Counted from the first letter of the stretch, positions 1 through 8,452 are shown. The stretch is 64,000 nt of DNA from Natrialba swarupiae (GCF_008245225.1 NZ_VTAW01000002.1:186001-250000), one strand, 5' to 3'. The notes: generated by a model not told the origin, from the sequence alone. Translations and numbers: made by a program.

Positions 1-44
1 AGGACGAACCCGACTACGACAGACAGTACCTCCGGCTGAAGTAA
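1..44 (+). CDS. C-terminal end of an unidentified protein
   Basis: The reading frame that starts at position 3 gives about 13 residues ending DRQYLRLK before a TAA at 42-44. Only this tail lies in the window, so the protein cannot be identified. The acidic residues before the tail fit a haloarchaeal protein. Confidence 0.4.
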   Translation, partial: DEPDYDRQYLRLK

Positions 45-195
45 CGTGGTCGCCACCCGGTCGACGGGCCTCGAGCGAACCATCGACTGTGACCGACCAC
101 GGTCGGAACCGGTTGCCCCTGAGGGCCGACGAACACTGGCGGTCGGATCGCGTCGACACGTGTGAGCAGTTCGCAGTACGGCAACGAACCGCCAC

Positions 196-205
196 GCCTT
201 TACCC
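196..205 (+). promoter_or_regulatory. TATA-like element of the DUF5786 gene
   Basis: The sequence GCCTTTACCC lies about 26 nt before the ATG at 226. This is the spacing of a leaderless haloarchaeal transcript. Inference from sequence only. Confidence 0.4.
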
Positions 206-225
206 ACCTACCGACCAGTAGTCCT

Positions 226-411
226 ATGGGTTTTGGTAGCTACGACGAGTCCGAACAGCGAGAGCAGACGAGCGAGGACGAGGAGGACGTCGAGGCGGTC
301 AACGTCCACGAGAACGACCACGACGGCCAGCTGTCGTTCGAGTCCGATCTCTCGACGAACGAACTCGTCTCCCAGCTCGACGGGATGAAAGACGACGACA
401 ACGACGACTAA
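226..411 (+). CDS. DUF5786 family small acidic protein
   Basis: A 61-residue, very acidic protein starting MGFGSYDESEQ, which matches the small conserved haloarchaeal DUF5786 family as I recall it. Its function is unknown. The first half is a hydrophilic D/E-rich segment, and residues 35-55 (QLSFESDLSTNELVSQL) could form a short amphipathic helix. The ATG sits about 26 nt downstream of a TATA-like element, so the mRNA is probably leaderless. It stands alone between the preceding truncated gene and a convergent pair of small genes. Confidence 0.75.
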   Translation: MGFGSYDESEQREQTSEDEEDVEAVNVHENDHDGQLSFESDLSTNELVSQLDGMKDDDNDD

Positions 412-561
412 CCGATCTCCGCGACCGGTTCCAATTTTCACGGCCGACGTCCCTGTTCCGGGAGCCGATACCGATCCACGACTCGTCTCTTCGTTCTCGA
501 GTGACGTCGCCAATCGAGTCGTCGTCGAACCAGTCCACTCACTGCTCGAGTCCCGATACAC

Positions 562-759
562 TTACCCCTGGGCTGTGACCCACAGCGCCGTCGACCCCAT
601 CAAAATCCCGGGAAGCATCGCGATCAGCCCGACGACGATCATCCGCGAGCCGTCAACCGCGGCCAGACCGCCGTTCGAGAAGAAGTAGGTGAGTCCGCCG
701 GGAATCAAGAGCAGTGACACGGCGATCGTCCCGAGAGTCACCATCCAACTTCCGTTCAT
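562..759 (-). CDS. small two-helix membrane protein
   Basis: A 65-residue protein with two hydrophobic segments, about residues 6-30 and 38-62, consistent with a two-pass membrane protein. I do not recognise the family. The ATG at 759 overlaps the stop of the upstream small gene (756..923) by 4 nt (ATGA), which suggests translational coupling. Longer upstream starts in this frame would read across the neighbouring gene and add a basic, non-haloarchaeal-looking tail, so the short start is preferred. Confidence 0.6.
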   Translation of the reverse strand: MNGSWMVTLGTIAVSLLLIPGGLTYFFSNGGLAAVDGSRMIVVGLIAMLPGILMGSTALWVTAQG

Positions 760-923
760 TCCGGCCTCACCGTTCGGTCGCCGTGATAGTGGTCGCTGAT
801 ATCGATCCCGAATAGCGCGTTGGTCCGTCGGCCCTCGAGAGACGCCACGGTCGCACCCACTAGCGTGACGATTCTCGCAATTCCCTCCGCGGTCCGACCG
901 GTTCCGGCAACGATCCGCTTCAT
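756..923 (-). CDS. small conserved-looking protein, first gene of a coupled pair
   Basis: A 55-residue protein beginning MKRIVAGTGR. A hydrophobic stretch at about 16-28 (ARIVTLVGATVAS) may be a membrane-associated helix, followed by a hydrophilic histidine-containing tail. No family is recognised. It overlaps the following membrane protein by 4 nt, so the two probably form an operon and may act together. It diverges from the HTH-10 regulator at 1061, and an AT-rich TATA-like sequence at 978-987 lies between them. Confidence 0.5.
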   Translation of the reverse strand: MKRIVAGTGRTAEGIARIVTLVGATVASLEGRRTNALFGIDISDHYHGDRTVRPE

Positions 924-977
924 ACGGGTGGAGACGCTCCGACGGGAGGAAGCACTCCTGCCGCATATTTCTCCCAC

Positions 978-987
978 CTTTATATTT
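978..987. promoter_or_regulatory. TATA-like element in a divergent intergenic region
   Basis: CTTTATATTT lies between the divergent starts at 923 (minus) and 1061 (plus) and is the only clearly AT-rich tract there. It could serve the minus-strand pair, the regulator, or both. Confidence 0.35.
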
Positions 988-1060
988 CGACGGCTGAGAT
1001 CCGTTCCGCGCTGTGACGCGTTCGCCAACGCTTTTCACCGGATCGCGAAATCAACGCTGT

Positions 1061-1738
1061 ATGAAACGCGTCCAAGTGACGATCGATCCGGGCGATTCGG
1101 ATCTGCCACTCACGTACGACGCCGTCACGGGGGCGGACGAGGAGTTCGCTCGAGTGGCGGTCGTCAACTGGAACGTCACGGAGTCACCCGCAACCTTTCT
1201 GTTGCGGGTCCGCGGCGACACGTCGCGTTTCGAATCGGTTCTCGAGCGCGACGATGCGATCAGCGAGTACGAACTGCTCTCGCTGTCGGCGGAGAAGTGT
1301 TACTGTTTCGTGCGGGGGACGGGGTCGGCGAGCGCTCGGGCACTCTGGGAGAACTTCAAACGGGGGAGTCTGATGACGATCCCGCCGGCGGAGTGGAACC
1401 CCGATGGTACCTACACGTTCACCGTCGTGGGTTCAGACGGCGACGTCCAGACCGCGGTCACGAACGCCCAGTCCACCGTGGCAGACATTCCTGACGACAT
1501 CACGGTCGAGATCGACTCCGTCGGCGGAACGCGGGTCGCACCCGACACCGTCGTCGACCGACTCTCCGAGCGCCAGCGGGAAGCGGTCGAATCCGCGATC
1601 GAACTCGGCTACTACGACACTCCCCGCGAAGCGACGAGCGAAGACGTCGCACGCGAGCTCGGCTGTGCAACGTCGACCGCGGCAGAACACCTCAGGAAAG
1701 CCGAAGCGGCGGTACTGACCGCACTCTTCGAGGAGTAG
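1061..1738 (+). CDS. HTH-10 (Bat-type) transcriptional regulator
   Basis: A 225-residue protein. The C-terminal region (about 165-225; LSERQREAVESAIELGYY, then EDVARELGC) is the haloarchaeal HTH-10 helix-turn-helix found in bacterioopsin-activator-like regulators. The N-terminal 160 residues form an alpha/beta sensor-like region of the kind seen in this family, with no PAS or GAF motif that I can recognise. The ATG at 1061 is preferred over an in-frame GTG 48 nt upstream because the downstream protein begins like other family members (MKRVQVTI). The signal and targets are unknown. It is a monocistronic gene facing the tRNA-Gly region. Confidence 0.85.
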   Translation: MKRVQVTIDPGDSDLPLTYDAVTGADEEFARVAVVNWNVTESPATFLLRVRGDTSRFESVLERDDAISEYELLSLSAEKCYCFVRGTGSASARALWENFKRGSLMTIPPAEWNPDGTYTFTVVGSDGDVQTAVTNAQSTVADIPDDITVEIDSVGGTRVAPDTVVDRLSERQREAVESAIELGYYDTPREATSEDVARELGCATSTAAEHLRKAEAAVLTALFEE

Positions 1739-1756
1739 GCACCGCCTCGAGGAACG

Positions 1757-1933
1757 GACGACTCGCTCTGGTCGTCGGTATTGTTCGTCGAAAAATGCGC
1801 TGGCTGGGATTTGAACCACGGTCGGAGCAAAGCTCCTCCCTGATTCAAATCCAGGTTCGATTTTCACTGGACAGACGACTCGCTTCGCTCGTCGTTGTTG
1901 TCCAGTGAAAATGCGCTGGCTGGGATTTGAACC
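1757..1933. repeat. partial tandem duplication of the tRNA-Gly 3' end and flank
   Basis: Segment 1757-1817 and segment 1874-1933 are imperfect tandem copies with a period of about 117 bp. They share GACGACTCGCT near their left ends and an exact 26-nt match at 1792-1817 and 1908-1933. The second copy runs into the intact minus-strand tRNA-Gly, and its 26 nt include the discriminator, the acceptor 3' strand and part of the T arm. The first copy diverges just after the T-loop and holds small palindromes (GGAGC-AAA-GCTCC at 1824-1836; GATTTGAA/TTCAAATC at 1808-1815/1844-1851). It looks like a tRNA-end scar rather than a second tRNA. Confidence 0.8.
1861..1911. repeat. long hairpin abutting the tRNA-Gly 3' end
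   Basis: Arms 1861-1873 (TTTTCACTGGACA) and 1899-1911 are perfect 13-bp inverted repeats around a GC-rich core that can itself pair (ACGAC/GTCGT). On the minus strand the hairpin begins directly after the tRNA discriminator base, so it may act in 3' processing or termination. It could instead be part of an integration scar. Confidence 0.6.
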
Positions 1934-1982
1934 CAGGTTGTGACCATGGCAAGGTCACGTGATACCACTACACTACCAGCGC
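1912..1982 (-). tRNA. tRNA-Gly (anticodon GCC)
   Basis: A 71-nt cloverleaf on the minus strand. The acceptor stem is GCGCTGG paired with CCAGCGC, with discriminator A. The anticodon stem is TGACC/GGTCA with the loop TTGCCAT (anticodon GCC), and the T arm contains GGTTCAAATCC. There is no encoded CCA and no intron. A TATA-like CTTATACA (minus strand, 2013-2022) sits about 35 nt upstream. Confidence 0.95.
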
Positions 1983-2335
1983 CCTGTTGCACTCTATTCT
2001 ACTCCCGGAGGGATGTATAAGGGTTGCGAATCGAGTCGGGTTCGGTACGCGCCACCACGACGAACGCGACGCCGTCGATCGATTTTTGAAGACTGTCCGG
2101 ATCACCGGCTCTCGAGTAGCGAGACCGGGTCGGTCCCGTCCGAGCGATCGCCGGCACCGAACGATACCGGTCCGTAACAATCGCCGATGAATTGCATCGC
2201 GTGTGAATGTCGCCCAAACTGCCTCAATACCACCCTGTGAGGCCGTCACAGCCGGGATGGATTCCGCTACCCTTTTAAGACCCTATCGGCAACAAAGCGC
2301 TACAGTCTAGTGACGCGGCGCCGAAGCGTTTCGGC
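1983..2335. other. intergenic region with two divergent promoters
   Basis: A gap of about 350 nt between the tRNA-Gly 5' end and the ribosomal operon. It holds a minus-strand TATA-like element for the tRNA (2013-2022) and a plus-strand TATA-like CCTTTTAAGA (2271-2280) for the operon, leaving a leader of roughly 35 nt. Open frames on both strands here are arginine-rich and do not look like haloarchaeal proteins. Confidence 0.6.
2271..2280 (+). promoter_or_regulatory. TATA-like element of the ribosomal operon
   Basis: CCTTTTAAGA lies 56-65 nt before the ATG of the first gene and is the last AT-rich promoter-like element before about 14.5 kb of nearly gapless genes. It is probably the main promoter of the string. 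Confidence 0.45.
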
Positions 2336-3187
2336 ATGACCGTCAGCGTACTCGTTCCGTCGTCACTGACCCGGGAAGCCGAGGACAAACGCGAGGCAAC
2401 TCGCAAGCTCGGATACGTCGCCCGCGCGGCGACGATCTTTCGGGTCGATCGCCTGCTCGTCTATCCCGATCGGGACGGCGAAACCGGGCGATTCGACGGC
2501 GGGTTCGTAAACACCGTCTTGCGGTACGCCGCAACGCCGCCGTACCTCAGAAACGAGGTCTGGGGCATGCGGGACGAACTGGAGTATGCGGGCGTCCTAC
2601 CGCCGCTCCGCGCCACGACACAGACCGGCTCCGAATCGAACGGTTCGGGGTCGACAAGACAAGGGATCGTGACCGAGGTCGGACCTGATCAACGCGTGCG
2701 GGTCAATTGCGGCATGCAACACCCGATCTCCCTCAACGTACCGCCGAAAATGGCGGTTTCCGAGGGCGAGCGCGTGACCATCAGGATCTCTTCGCGACGA
2801 CCGGTCCGGGCGAAACTCGTCGACGAGCCCCTCCCGGGGCTCTCAGTCGAGCGGACGGACCTTTCGGCAGCACTCGGCCGTGAGGACGCCGGCGTTTGCA
2901 TCGCGTCGTCCCGCTACGGTGAAGAACTCACCGTCGGGCGACTCGAGACGCTGGCCGGACGCGTCGAATCCGACGGAACGACCGTCGCGTTCGGTGCGCC
3001 CGAGAGAGGGCTGCCGGACATCCTCGGAATCGAGGTGTCATCCACCGACGACGGTGGTGGCAGAGTCGAACCCAGCGATCTAGGGTTCGACCTCTGGCTG
3101 AACACGGTTCCGAACCAGGGGAGCAAGGTCGTGCGAACGGAGGAGGCTCTGTTCGCCACCCTCGCGCCCCTCTCACTGAGAGCGTGA
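2336..3187 (+). CDS. SPOUT-family RNA methyltransferase (putative uridine-N3 type)
   Basis: A 283-residue protein of the archaeal and eukaryotic SPOUT family (Methyltrn_RNA_3) that sits beside rpl3 in many archaea. The N-terminal half gives the Rossmann-like part (VSVLVPSSL, LLVYPD). Residues about 100-170 look like the inserted OB-type beta domain (GIVTEVGPDQRVRVNC). The C-terminal end has the knot signature NTVPNQGSKVVRTEEA, where the S-adenosylmethionine-binding loop lies. It probably methylates rRNA during ribosome assembly, and the exact target is unproven. It is the first gene of the string and ends 4 nt before uL3. Confidence 0.85.
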   Translation: MTVSVLVPSSLTREAEDKREATRKLGYVARAATIFRVDRLLVYPDRDGETGRFDGGFVNTVLRYAATPPYLRNEVWGMRDELEYAGVLPPLRATTQTGSESNGSGSTRQGIVTEVGPDQRVRVNCGMQHPISLNVPPKMAVSEGERVTIRISSRRPVRAKLVDEPLPGLSVERTDLSAALGREDAGVCIASSRYGEELTVGRLETLAGRVESDGTTVAFGAPERGLPDILGIEVSSTDDGGGRVEPSDLGFDLWLNTVPNQGSKVVRTEEALFATLAPLSLRA

Positions 3188-3191
3188 TAGA

Positions 3192-4211
3192 ATGCCACAA
3201 CCAAACGCACCACGCAAAGGCTCACTCGGGTTCGGCCCACGAAAGCGTGCGACCAGCGAGGTCCCACGCTTCAACTCGTGGCCGGACGACGAAGGACAGC
3301 CGACGCTCCAGGGTTTCGCGGGCTACAAGGCCGGCATGACCCACGCCGTCATGGTCGACGACAAAGCGAACTCGGCGACCGAGGGGATGGAGACCACCGT
3401 CCCCGTGACGATCGTGGAGACGCCGCCAATGCGCGCCGTCGCTCTGCGAGCGTACGAAGATACACCGTACGGAAAGCAGCCGGTAACCGAGGTCTGGACC
3501 GACGAGTTCGTTCCCGAACTCGACCGCGTCCTCGACCTGCCCGGTGATGACTACGACGTCGACGCCGCCGAAGACGAGCTTCGGGGCCTCCTAGCGGAGG
3601 GTCGCGTCGACGACGTTCGCGTCATCACCCACACGGTTCCTGGCGACGTTCCATCGGTGCCCAAGAAGAAACCCGACGTGATGGAAACTCGAGTCGGCGG
3701 CGGTTCCGCCGAGGAACGCGTCGACTTTGGGCTCGAGACGATCGCCGAGGGCGGCGAGCACGTTATGAACGACGTGTTCCGCGCCGGCGAGTACGTCGAC
3801 GCAAGCGGCGTCACGAAAGGAAAAGGGACCCAGGGCCCCGTCAAGCGCTGGGGCGTCCAGAAACGCAAGGGCAAACACGCCCGGCAGGGCTGGCGTCGCC
3901 GCATCGGTAACCTCGGCCCGTGGAACCCGAGCCGCGTTCGCTCGACGGTTCCACAGCAGGGTCAGACGGGCTACCATCAGCGGACTGAACTGAACAAGCG
4001 CCTCGTCGATATCGGCGACGGTGCTGACGCGACGGTCGACGGCGGCTTCGTCAACTACGGCGAAGTCGACGGCCCGCACGCGTTGATCAAGGGCTCGCTC
4101 CCCGGGCCACAGAAGCGTCTCGTACGCTTCCGCCCGGCGATCCGACCCGGAGACCAGCCGCGCCTCGATCCCGAGGTCCGGTTCGTCTCTACCGCATCCA
4201 ACCAGGGCTAA
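3192..4211 (+). CDS. rpl3: 50S ribosomal protein uL3
   Basis: A 339-residue protein with the normal archaeal and eukaryotic length, starting PQPNAPRKGSLGFGPRKRA. It contains the uL3 signatures GYKAGMTHA and, in the long loop that reaches toward the peptidyl-transferase centre, the basic RWGVQKRKGKHARQGWRR region. It is among the first proteins to bind 23S rRNA during assembly. The gene starts 4 nt after the methyltransferase and ends 3 nt before uL4, so it lies well inside the operon. Confidence 0.98.
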   Translation: MPQPNAPRKGSLGFGPRKRATSEVPRFNSWPDDEGQPTLQGFAGYKAGMTHAVMVDDKANSATEGMETTVPVTIVETPPMRAVALRAYEDTPYGKQPVTEVWTDEFVPELDRVLDLPGDDYDVDAAEDELRGLLAEGRVDDVRVITHTVPGDVPSVPKKKPDVMETRVGGGSAEERVDFGLETIAEGGEHVMNDVFRAGEYVDASGVTKGKGTQGPVKRWGVQKRKGKHARQGWRRRIGNLGPWNPSRVRSTVPQQGQTGYHQRTELNKRLVDIGDGADATVDGGFVNYGEVDGPHALIKGSLPGPQKRLVRFRPAIRPGDQPRLDPEVRFVSTASNQG

Positions 4212-4214
4212 ACA

Positions 4215-4967
4215 ATGGAAGTAACAGTACGCAACCTGGACGGCTCGGACGCGGACTCGGTCGAGCTCCCGGCGGTCTTCGACACGCAGTACCGCCCGGA
4301 TCTGATCGCTCGTGCCGTTCGCGTCGCCCAGGCAAACCGAAAACAGGATTACGGCGCCGACGAGTTCGCCGGCAAACGAACGCCGGCCGAATCGCTCGGT
4401 AGCGGTCGCGGGATGGCACACGTCCCGCGACAGGACGGTCGTGCCCGCCGCGTTCCCCAGGCGGTCAAGGGACGCAAGGCACACCCGCCGAAAGCCGAGA
4501 AAGAGCAGGGAGAATCGATCAACACGAAGACGAAGAAACTCGCCATCCGAAGCGCGGTCGCCGCGACGACCGACGCCGAACTGGTCGCCGAACGTGGCCA
4601 CCGCTTCGACGCCGACACGGACGTTCCGGTCGTCGTCGACGACGAGTTCGAGGACCTCCAGAAGACGAAGGAGGTCGTCGAGTTCCTCGAGGCCGCCGGC
4701 ATCGCCGACGACATCGAACGCGCCGAGGAGGGCCGCAGCGTCCGCTCTGGTCAGGGGAAAGCCCGTGGCCGGAAGTACAAGACGCCAAAGTCGATCCTTT
4801 TCGTCACCTCGAGCGAGACCGGCCCATCCCGGGCCGCACGAAATCTCGCCGGGGCCGACGTCGCGACGGCCGCCGAGGTCAACGCAGAGGATCTCGCACC
4901 CGGCGCACAGCCGGGTCGACTAACCGTCTGGACCGAAAGCGCACTCGAGGAGGTGGCGGACCGATGA
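4215..4967 (+). CDS. rpl4: 50S ribosomal protein uL4
   Basis: A 250-residue archaeal uL4 (L1e-type). The extended loop that lines the nascent-chain tunnel is visible at about residues 48-100 (DEFAGKRTPAESLGSGRGMAH, basic and glycine-rich). The globular part continues through RSGQGKARGRKYK and ends LTVWTESALEEVADR. The protein contacts 23S rRNA domain I. Its stop overlaps the uL23 start by 4 nt, suggesting translational coupling. Confidence 0.98.
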   Translation: MEVTVRNLDGSDADSVELPAVFDTQYRPDLIARAVRVAQANRKQDYGADEFAGKRTPAESLGSGRGMAHVPRQDGRARRVPQAVKGRKAHPPKAEKEQGESINTKTKKLAIRSAVAATTDAELVAERGHRFDADTDVPVVVDDEFEDLQKTKEVVEFLEAAGIADDIERAEEGRSVRSGQGKARGRKYKTPKSILFVTSSETGPSRAARNLAGADVATAAEVNAEDLAPGAQPGRLTVWTESALEEVADR

Positions 4968-5218
4968 CCGGTATCATCGAACACCCGCTCGTGACGGAGA
5001 AGGCGATGAACGACATGGACTTCGAGAACAAGCTCCAGTTCGTCGTCAACCCGGATGCGACCAAACACGACATTCGTGATGCGGTCGAAGAGCGCTTCGA
5101 CGTCTCGGTCGACAACATCAACACCCAGCTAACGATGAAGGGCAAGAAGAAAGCGACAGTTCGACTCTCCGAGGACGACGACGCCCAGGAAGTCGCCTCG
5201 CGTATCGGGGTGTTCTGA
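4964..5218 (+). CDS. rpl23: 50S ribosomal protein uL23
   Basis: An 84-residue protein starting MTGIIEHPLVTEKAM, with the family core KLQFVVNPDATKHDIRDAVEERFDV. It has the short archaeal form without a long N-terminal extension. uL23 lies at the exit of the ribosomal tunnel and is a docking point for signal recognition particle and other nascent-chain factors. It overlaps uL4 by 4 nt and is separated from uL2 by one base. Confidence 0.98.
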   Translation: MTGIIEHPLVTEKAMNDMDFENKLQFVVNPDATKHDIRDAVEERFDVSVDNINTQLTMKGKKKATVRLSEDDDAQEVASRIGVF

Positions 5219-5219
5219 G

Positions 5220-5942
5220 ATGGGACGACGAATTCTCGGACAGCGACGTGGTCGCGGTACCTCCACGTTCCGTGCCCCGTCGCACCGATACAAGGCGAAG
5301 CTCGATCACAAGAAAGAAGAGGACGGCGACGTCGTTCGCGGAACGGTTGTGGATATCGAACACGATCCGGCCCGCTCAGCGCCGATTGCCGCCATCGAGT
5401 TCGACGACGGTGATCAGCGACTCGTGCTCGCTCCGGAAGGAATCGGCGTCGGCGAGGAGATCCAAGTCGGCGTCTCCGCGGAGATCAAACCCGGCAACAC
5501 GATGCCGCTCGCGGAGATTCCCGAAGGTGTGCCGGTCTGTAACGTCGAAGCCAACCCCGGCGACGGCGGGAAGTTCGCCCGGGCGTCTGGAACGAACGCG
5601 GACCTGATCACCCACGACCGCAACGCCGCGGTCGTCCAGCTGCCAAGCGGCGAGGTCAAGCGCCTCGATCCGCAGTGTCGTGCCACCATCGGCGTCGTCG
5701 CCGGTGGCGGACGCACGGAGAAACCGATGGTCAAAGCCGGAAACAAGTACCACAAGATGAAAGCCCGCGGGACCAAGTGGCCCCGCGTCCGCGGTGTCGC
5801 GATGAACGCCGTCGACCACCCGTTCGGTGGCGGCGGCCGCCAACACCCGGGGAAACCGAAATCCGTCTCGCGGGACGCCCCGCCGGGACGCAAAGTCGGT
5901 GACATTTCCTCGCGCCGAACCGGCCGAGGTGGAAACAAATGA
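5220..5942 (+). CDS. rpl2: 50S ribosomal protein uL2
   Basis: A 240-residue protein starting [17 protein letters not shown]. The C-terminal motif [17 protein letters not shown] contains the conserved histidine and glycine loop that approaches the peptidyl-transferase centre. The middle part is the SH3-like and OB-like fold (residues about 85-200). It is essential for subunit joining and catalytic-centre structure. Its stop overlaps the start of uS19 by 4 nt. Confidence 0.98.
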   Translation: MGRRILGQRRGRGTSTFRAPSHRYKAKLDHKKEEDGDVVRGTVVDIEHDPARSAPIAAIEFDDGDQRLVLAPEGIGVGEEIQVGVSAEIKPGNTMPLAEIPEGVPVCNVEANPGDGGKFARASGTNADLITHDRNAAVVQLPSGEVKRLDPQCRATIGVVAGGGRTEKPMVKAGNKYHKMKARGTKWPRVRGVAMNAVDHPFGGGGRQHPGKPKSVSRDAPPGRKVGDISSRRTGRGGNK

Positions 5943-6364
5943 GCCAGGAGTACCGAACCGGCCGTGAGGGTGAGGAGTTCACCTACCGCGGTCACACCGT
6001 CGAGGAGCTGCAGGAGATGGAGCTCGAAGACGTCGCGGAACTGCTGCCCGCACGCAAGCGGCGAAGTATCAAACGCGGCCTCTCCGTCGAGAAACAAAAG
6101 CTTCTCGAGAAGGCCCGCGAGAAAGGCGAAGAGGAGACGGCAAACGCGCCGATCCGGACCCACCTTCGTGATATGCCGATCCTGCCGGAGTTCGTCGGTC
6201 TCACGTTCGAGGTGTACAACGGACAGTCGTTCGAGCGCGTCCGCGTCGAGCCCGAGATGATCGGACACTATCTCGGCGAGTTCCAGCTGACTCGCAACTC
6301 CGTCGAACACGGACAGGCTGGTATCGGCGCGACTCGATCGTCGAAGTTCGTCCCACTGAAGTGA
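5939..6364 (+). CDS. rps19: 30S ribosomal protein uS19
   Basis: A 141-residue protein with the archaeal N-terminal extension ([20 protein letters not shown]) before the family core. The core signatures are [20 protein letters not shown] and the ending [29 protein letters not shown]. It sits in the head of the small subunit near the A site, together with uS13. It overlaps uL2 by 4 nt, and 7 nt separate it from uL22. Confidence 0.98.
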   Translation: MSQEYRTGREGEEFTYRGHTVEELQEMELEDVAELLPARKRRSIKRGLSVEKQKLLEKAREKGEEETANAPIRTHLRDMPILPEFVGLTFEVYNGQSFERVRVEPEMIGHYLGEFQLTRNSVEHGQAGIGATRSSKFVPLK

Positions 6365-6371
6365 TCCACGC

Positions 6372-6857
6372 ATGGGAATCAACTACTCAGTCGACGCCGA
6401 CCCGGACGCCACCGCGAAAGCGATGCTTCGGGAGCGTCACATGAGCCACAAGCACAGCAAAGAAATCGCGCGCGAACTGAAGGGACGAACCGTCGACGAC
6501 GCACAGGCGTACCTTCAGGACGTGATCGACGGCGAACAGTCGGTTCCGTTCAAGTCCCACAACAGCGGCGTCGGACACCGTTCCGACATCGACGGCTGGG
6601 ACGCAGGCCGGTATCCCGAGAAGGCCTCCAAGGCGTTTCTCGACTTACTCGAGAACGTCGAGGCCAACGCCGACCATCAGGGATTCGACGGTTCGTCGAT
6701 GGAGATCGTCCACGTCGCCGCCCACAAGGTCGGCGAGGCGGTCGGTCGTAAACCCCGTGCGATGGGCCGAGCATCGGCCTGGAACACGCCCGAAGTCGAC
6801 GTCGAAATCGTCGTCGAGGACGCCGACGAAAGCGAATCCGAGGAGGACGACAACTAA
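6372..6857 (+). CDS. rpl22: 50S ribosomal protein uL22
   Basis: A 161-residue archaeal uL22. The globular domain shows KAMLRERHMSHKHSKEIARELKG, and the tunnel-wall hairpin region follows at GRKPRAMGRASAWNTPEVDVEIVVED. The last roughly 15 residues are nearly all D/E/S, a haloarchaeal acidic tail. The stop and the uS3 start share one base (TAATG), so the two are coupled. Confidence 0.98.
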   Translation: MGINYSVDADPDATAKAMLRERHMSHKHSKEIARELKGRTVDDAQAYLQDVIDGEQSVPFKSHNSGVGHRSDIDGWDAGRYPEKASKAFLDLLENVEANADHQGFDGSSMEIVHVAAHKVGEAVGRKPRAMGRASAWNTPEVDVEIVVEDADESESEEDDN

Positions 6858-7828
6858 TGGCTGACGAACACCAGTTCATCGAAAACGGCCTGCAGCGGTC
6901 CCAGATAGACGAGTTCTTCCAGGAAGAGCTCGGCCGCGCGGGCTACGGTGGCATGGACGTCGCCAAAACGCCGATGGGAACCCAGATCGTCCTCAAGGCA
7001 GAGAAGCCAGGGATGGTCATCGGCAAAGGCGGCGAGAACATCCGAAAGGTCACGACGGCGCTCGAAGAGCGCTTCAACCTCGAGGATCCCCAGATCGACG
7101 TCCAGGAGGTCGACGAGCCGGATCTCAACGCCCGGATCGTCGCGGACCGACTGGCGAACGCACTCGAGCGCGGCTGGTACTTCCGCAAAGCCGGTCACAC
7201 GACGATCGACCGGATCATGGAAGCCGGTGCGCTCGGCGCCGAGATCGTCCTCTCCGGGAAGGTCACGGGCGCTCGCTCGCGCGTCGAGAAGTTCAACCGA
7301 GGATACATCAAGCACAACGGCGAACCCGCCGAGGAGATCGTCGACCACGGTCAGGGCGTCGCCGTCATGAAGCTCGGAACGATCGGCGTCACGGTCAAGA
7401 TCATCCCGCCGAACGCCGAACTCCCCGACGACTTCGGCGTCCACGAGGACCTCGATCCCGAAGAGCTCGTTCCCGATGCCGTCGAGGCCAACGAGGCCGA
7501 GGGTGTCGAGGAACTGCTCGAGGGCGAACCCGAGGAAGCGGAAGCCGTCGAGGCCGGCGTCGAAGCGCCGGCCGACGAGGCCGTCGAGACGGCGGCTGAC
7601 GAGGACGGCGACCTCGACGAGGAAGTCGTCGAAGAGGTCATCGAGGAGGAACTCGAGGACGACGACGCTGAGGCCGACGCTGACGCCGACGCGGACGACG
7701 AGGCCGACGCCGAGGAGGACCTCGAGGACCTCGAAGAGGACGTCGAGGCCGAAGCCGAAGAGCTGATGGCCGAGATGGAAGACGAGGAAGCCACAGACGA
7801 AAGCGACGACGAGGGAGGTGACGCCTGA
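6857..7828 (+). CDS. rps3: 30S ribosomal protein uS3 with a long acidic tail
   Basis: A 323-residue protein. The KH domain is at about residues 15-90, with the GxxG RNA-binding loop inside [14 protein letters not shown], followed by the C-terminal S3 domain to about residue 200. From about residue 205 to the end (nt 7470-7828) it is an Asp/Glu/Ala-rich extension of nearly 120 residues, longer than the fold needs. uS3 lies at the mRNA entry site. It overlaps uL22 and uL29 by one base each. Confidence 0.97.
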   Translation: MADEHQFIENGLQRSQIDEFFQEELGRAGYGGMDVAKTPMGTQIVLKAEKPGMVIGKGGENIRKVTTALEERFNLEDPQIDVQEVDEPDLNARIVADRLANALERGWYFRKAGHTTIDRIMEAGALGAEIVLSGKVTGARSRVEKFNRGYIKHNGEPAEEIVDHGQGVAVMKLGTIGVTVKIIPPNAELPDDFGVHEDLDPEELVPDAVEANEAEGVEELLEGEPEEAEAVEAGVEAPADEAVETAADEDGDLDEEVVEEVIEEELEDDDAEADADADADDEADAEEDLEDLEEDVEAEAEELMAEMEDEEATDESDDEGGDA

Positions 7829-8040
7829 TGGCGATCATCCACGTCGAGGAAATTCGCGACATGACGCCCGCCGAACGCGAGGAGGAACTCGAGGAACTCG
7901 AGACCGAACTCCTGAACGCCAAATCCGTCCTCGCAGCCGGTGGTGCCCCGGAGAACCCGGGTCGAATCGGCGAACTCGGACGGACGATCGCGCGGATCAA
8001 GACGATCCAGCAGGAAGAAGACGATTTCGACGACGAATAA
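7828..8040 (+). CDS. rpl29: 50S ribosomal protein uL29
   Basis: A 70-residue two-helix protein ([20 protein letters not shown], then [14 protein letters not shown]) of typical archaeal length. It sits next to uL23 near the tunnel exit. The start shares one base with the uS3 stop, and 7 nt separate it from the RNase P gene. Confidence 0.96.
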   Translation: MAIIHVEEIRDMTPAEREEELEELETELLNAKSVLAAGGAPENPGRIGELGRTIARIKTIQQEEDDFDDE

Positions 8041-8047
8041 CACAGCA

Positions 8048-8452
8048 ATGGCACTGACACCCGAGACGCTCCCCCGACACGAACTCAACGGGCTTCCGGT
8101 CCGCGTCGTCGACAGCGACGACGACGGACGGGTCGGCCTCGAGGGCCGCGTCGTCATCGAGACGACGAACACACTCTCGATAGAGGTTCGAACCGACGGG
8201 GAGTCCCGGGTCGTCACGGTGCCAAAATCGGGCTCGACGTTCGAGTTCGCGATCACAGATGAAGCCGCCGACTCCACGAAGGAGTCGGGGACTACGTCCA
8301 AACTGGCCGACACTCAACCTGGTGGAACCGAGCGATCGGCACCATCAGACAGCGCTGGCGAGGGTGTAGCCTACGTTACGGTCGATGGATCGCGACTGCT
8401 CTCACGACCCGCCCGACGCACGGAAACGAATGGTGACTCACCATGGCAATAG
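8048..8452 (+). CDS. rnp1: RNase P protein component 1 (Rpp29/Pop4-like)
   Basis: A 134-residue protein. The N-terminal 80 or so residues give the Sm-like barrel of archaeal Rpp29 (LPRHELNGLPVRVVDSDDDG, then GRVVIETTNTLSIEV). It supports 5' maturation of tRNAs as part of RNase P, working with Rpp21. A gap of about 45 hydrophilic residues precedes the last conserved strand (YVTVDGSRLLSRPARR), so it is longer than minimal Rpp29. The ATG at 8048 follows uL29 by 7 nt, and the end overlaps uS17 by 10 nt. This position between uL29 and uS17 is typical for archaea. Confidence 0.93.
   Translation: MALTPETLPRHELNGLPVRVVDSDDDGRVGLEGRVVIETTNTLSIEVRTDGESRVVTVPKSGSTFEFAITDEAADSTKESGTTSKLADTQPGGTERSAPSDSAGEGVAYVTVDGSRLLSRPARRTETNGDSPWQ

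Noticed and set aside
1792-1850. A second tRNA gene beside tRNA-Gly
   Set aside because: Only the 3' 26 nt match. There is no acceptor 5' strand, D arm or anticodon stem, so it is a fragment.
7470-7828. A separate acidic gene downstream of uS3
   Set aside because: The acidic stretch is in frame with uS3 without a break, and there is no internal promoter or start with spacing to suggest a second protein.
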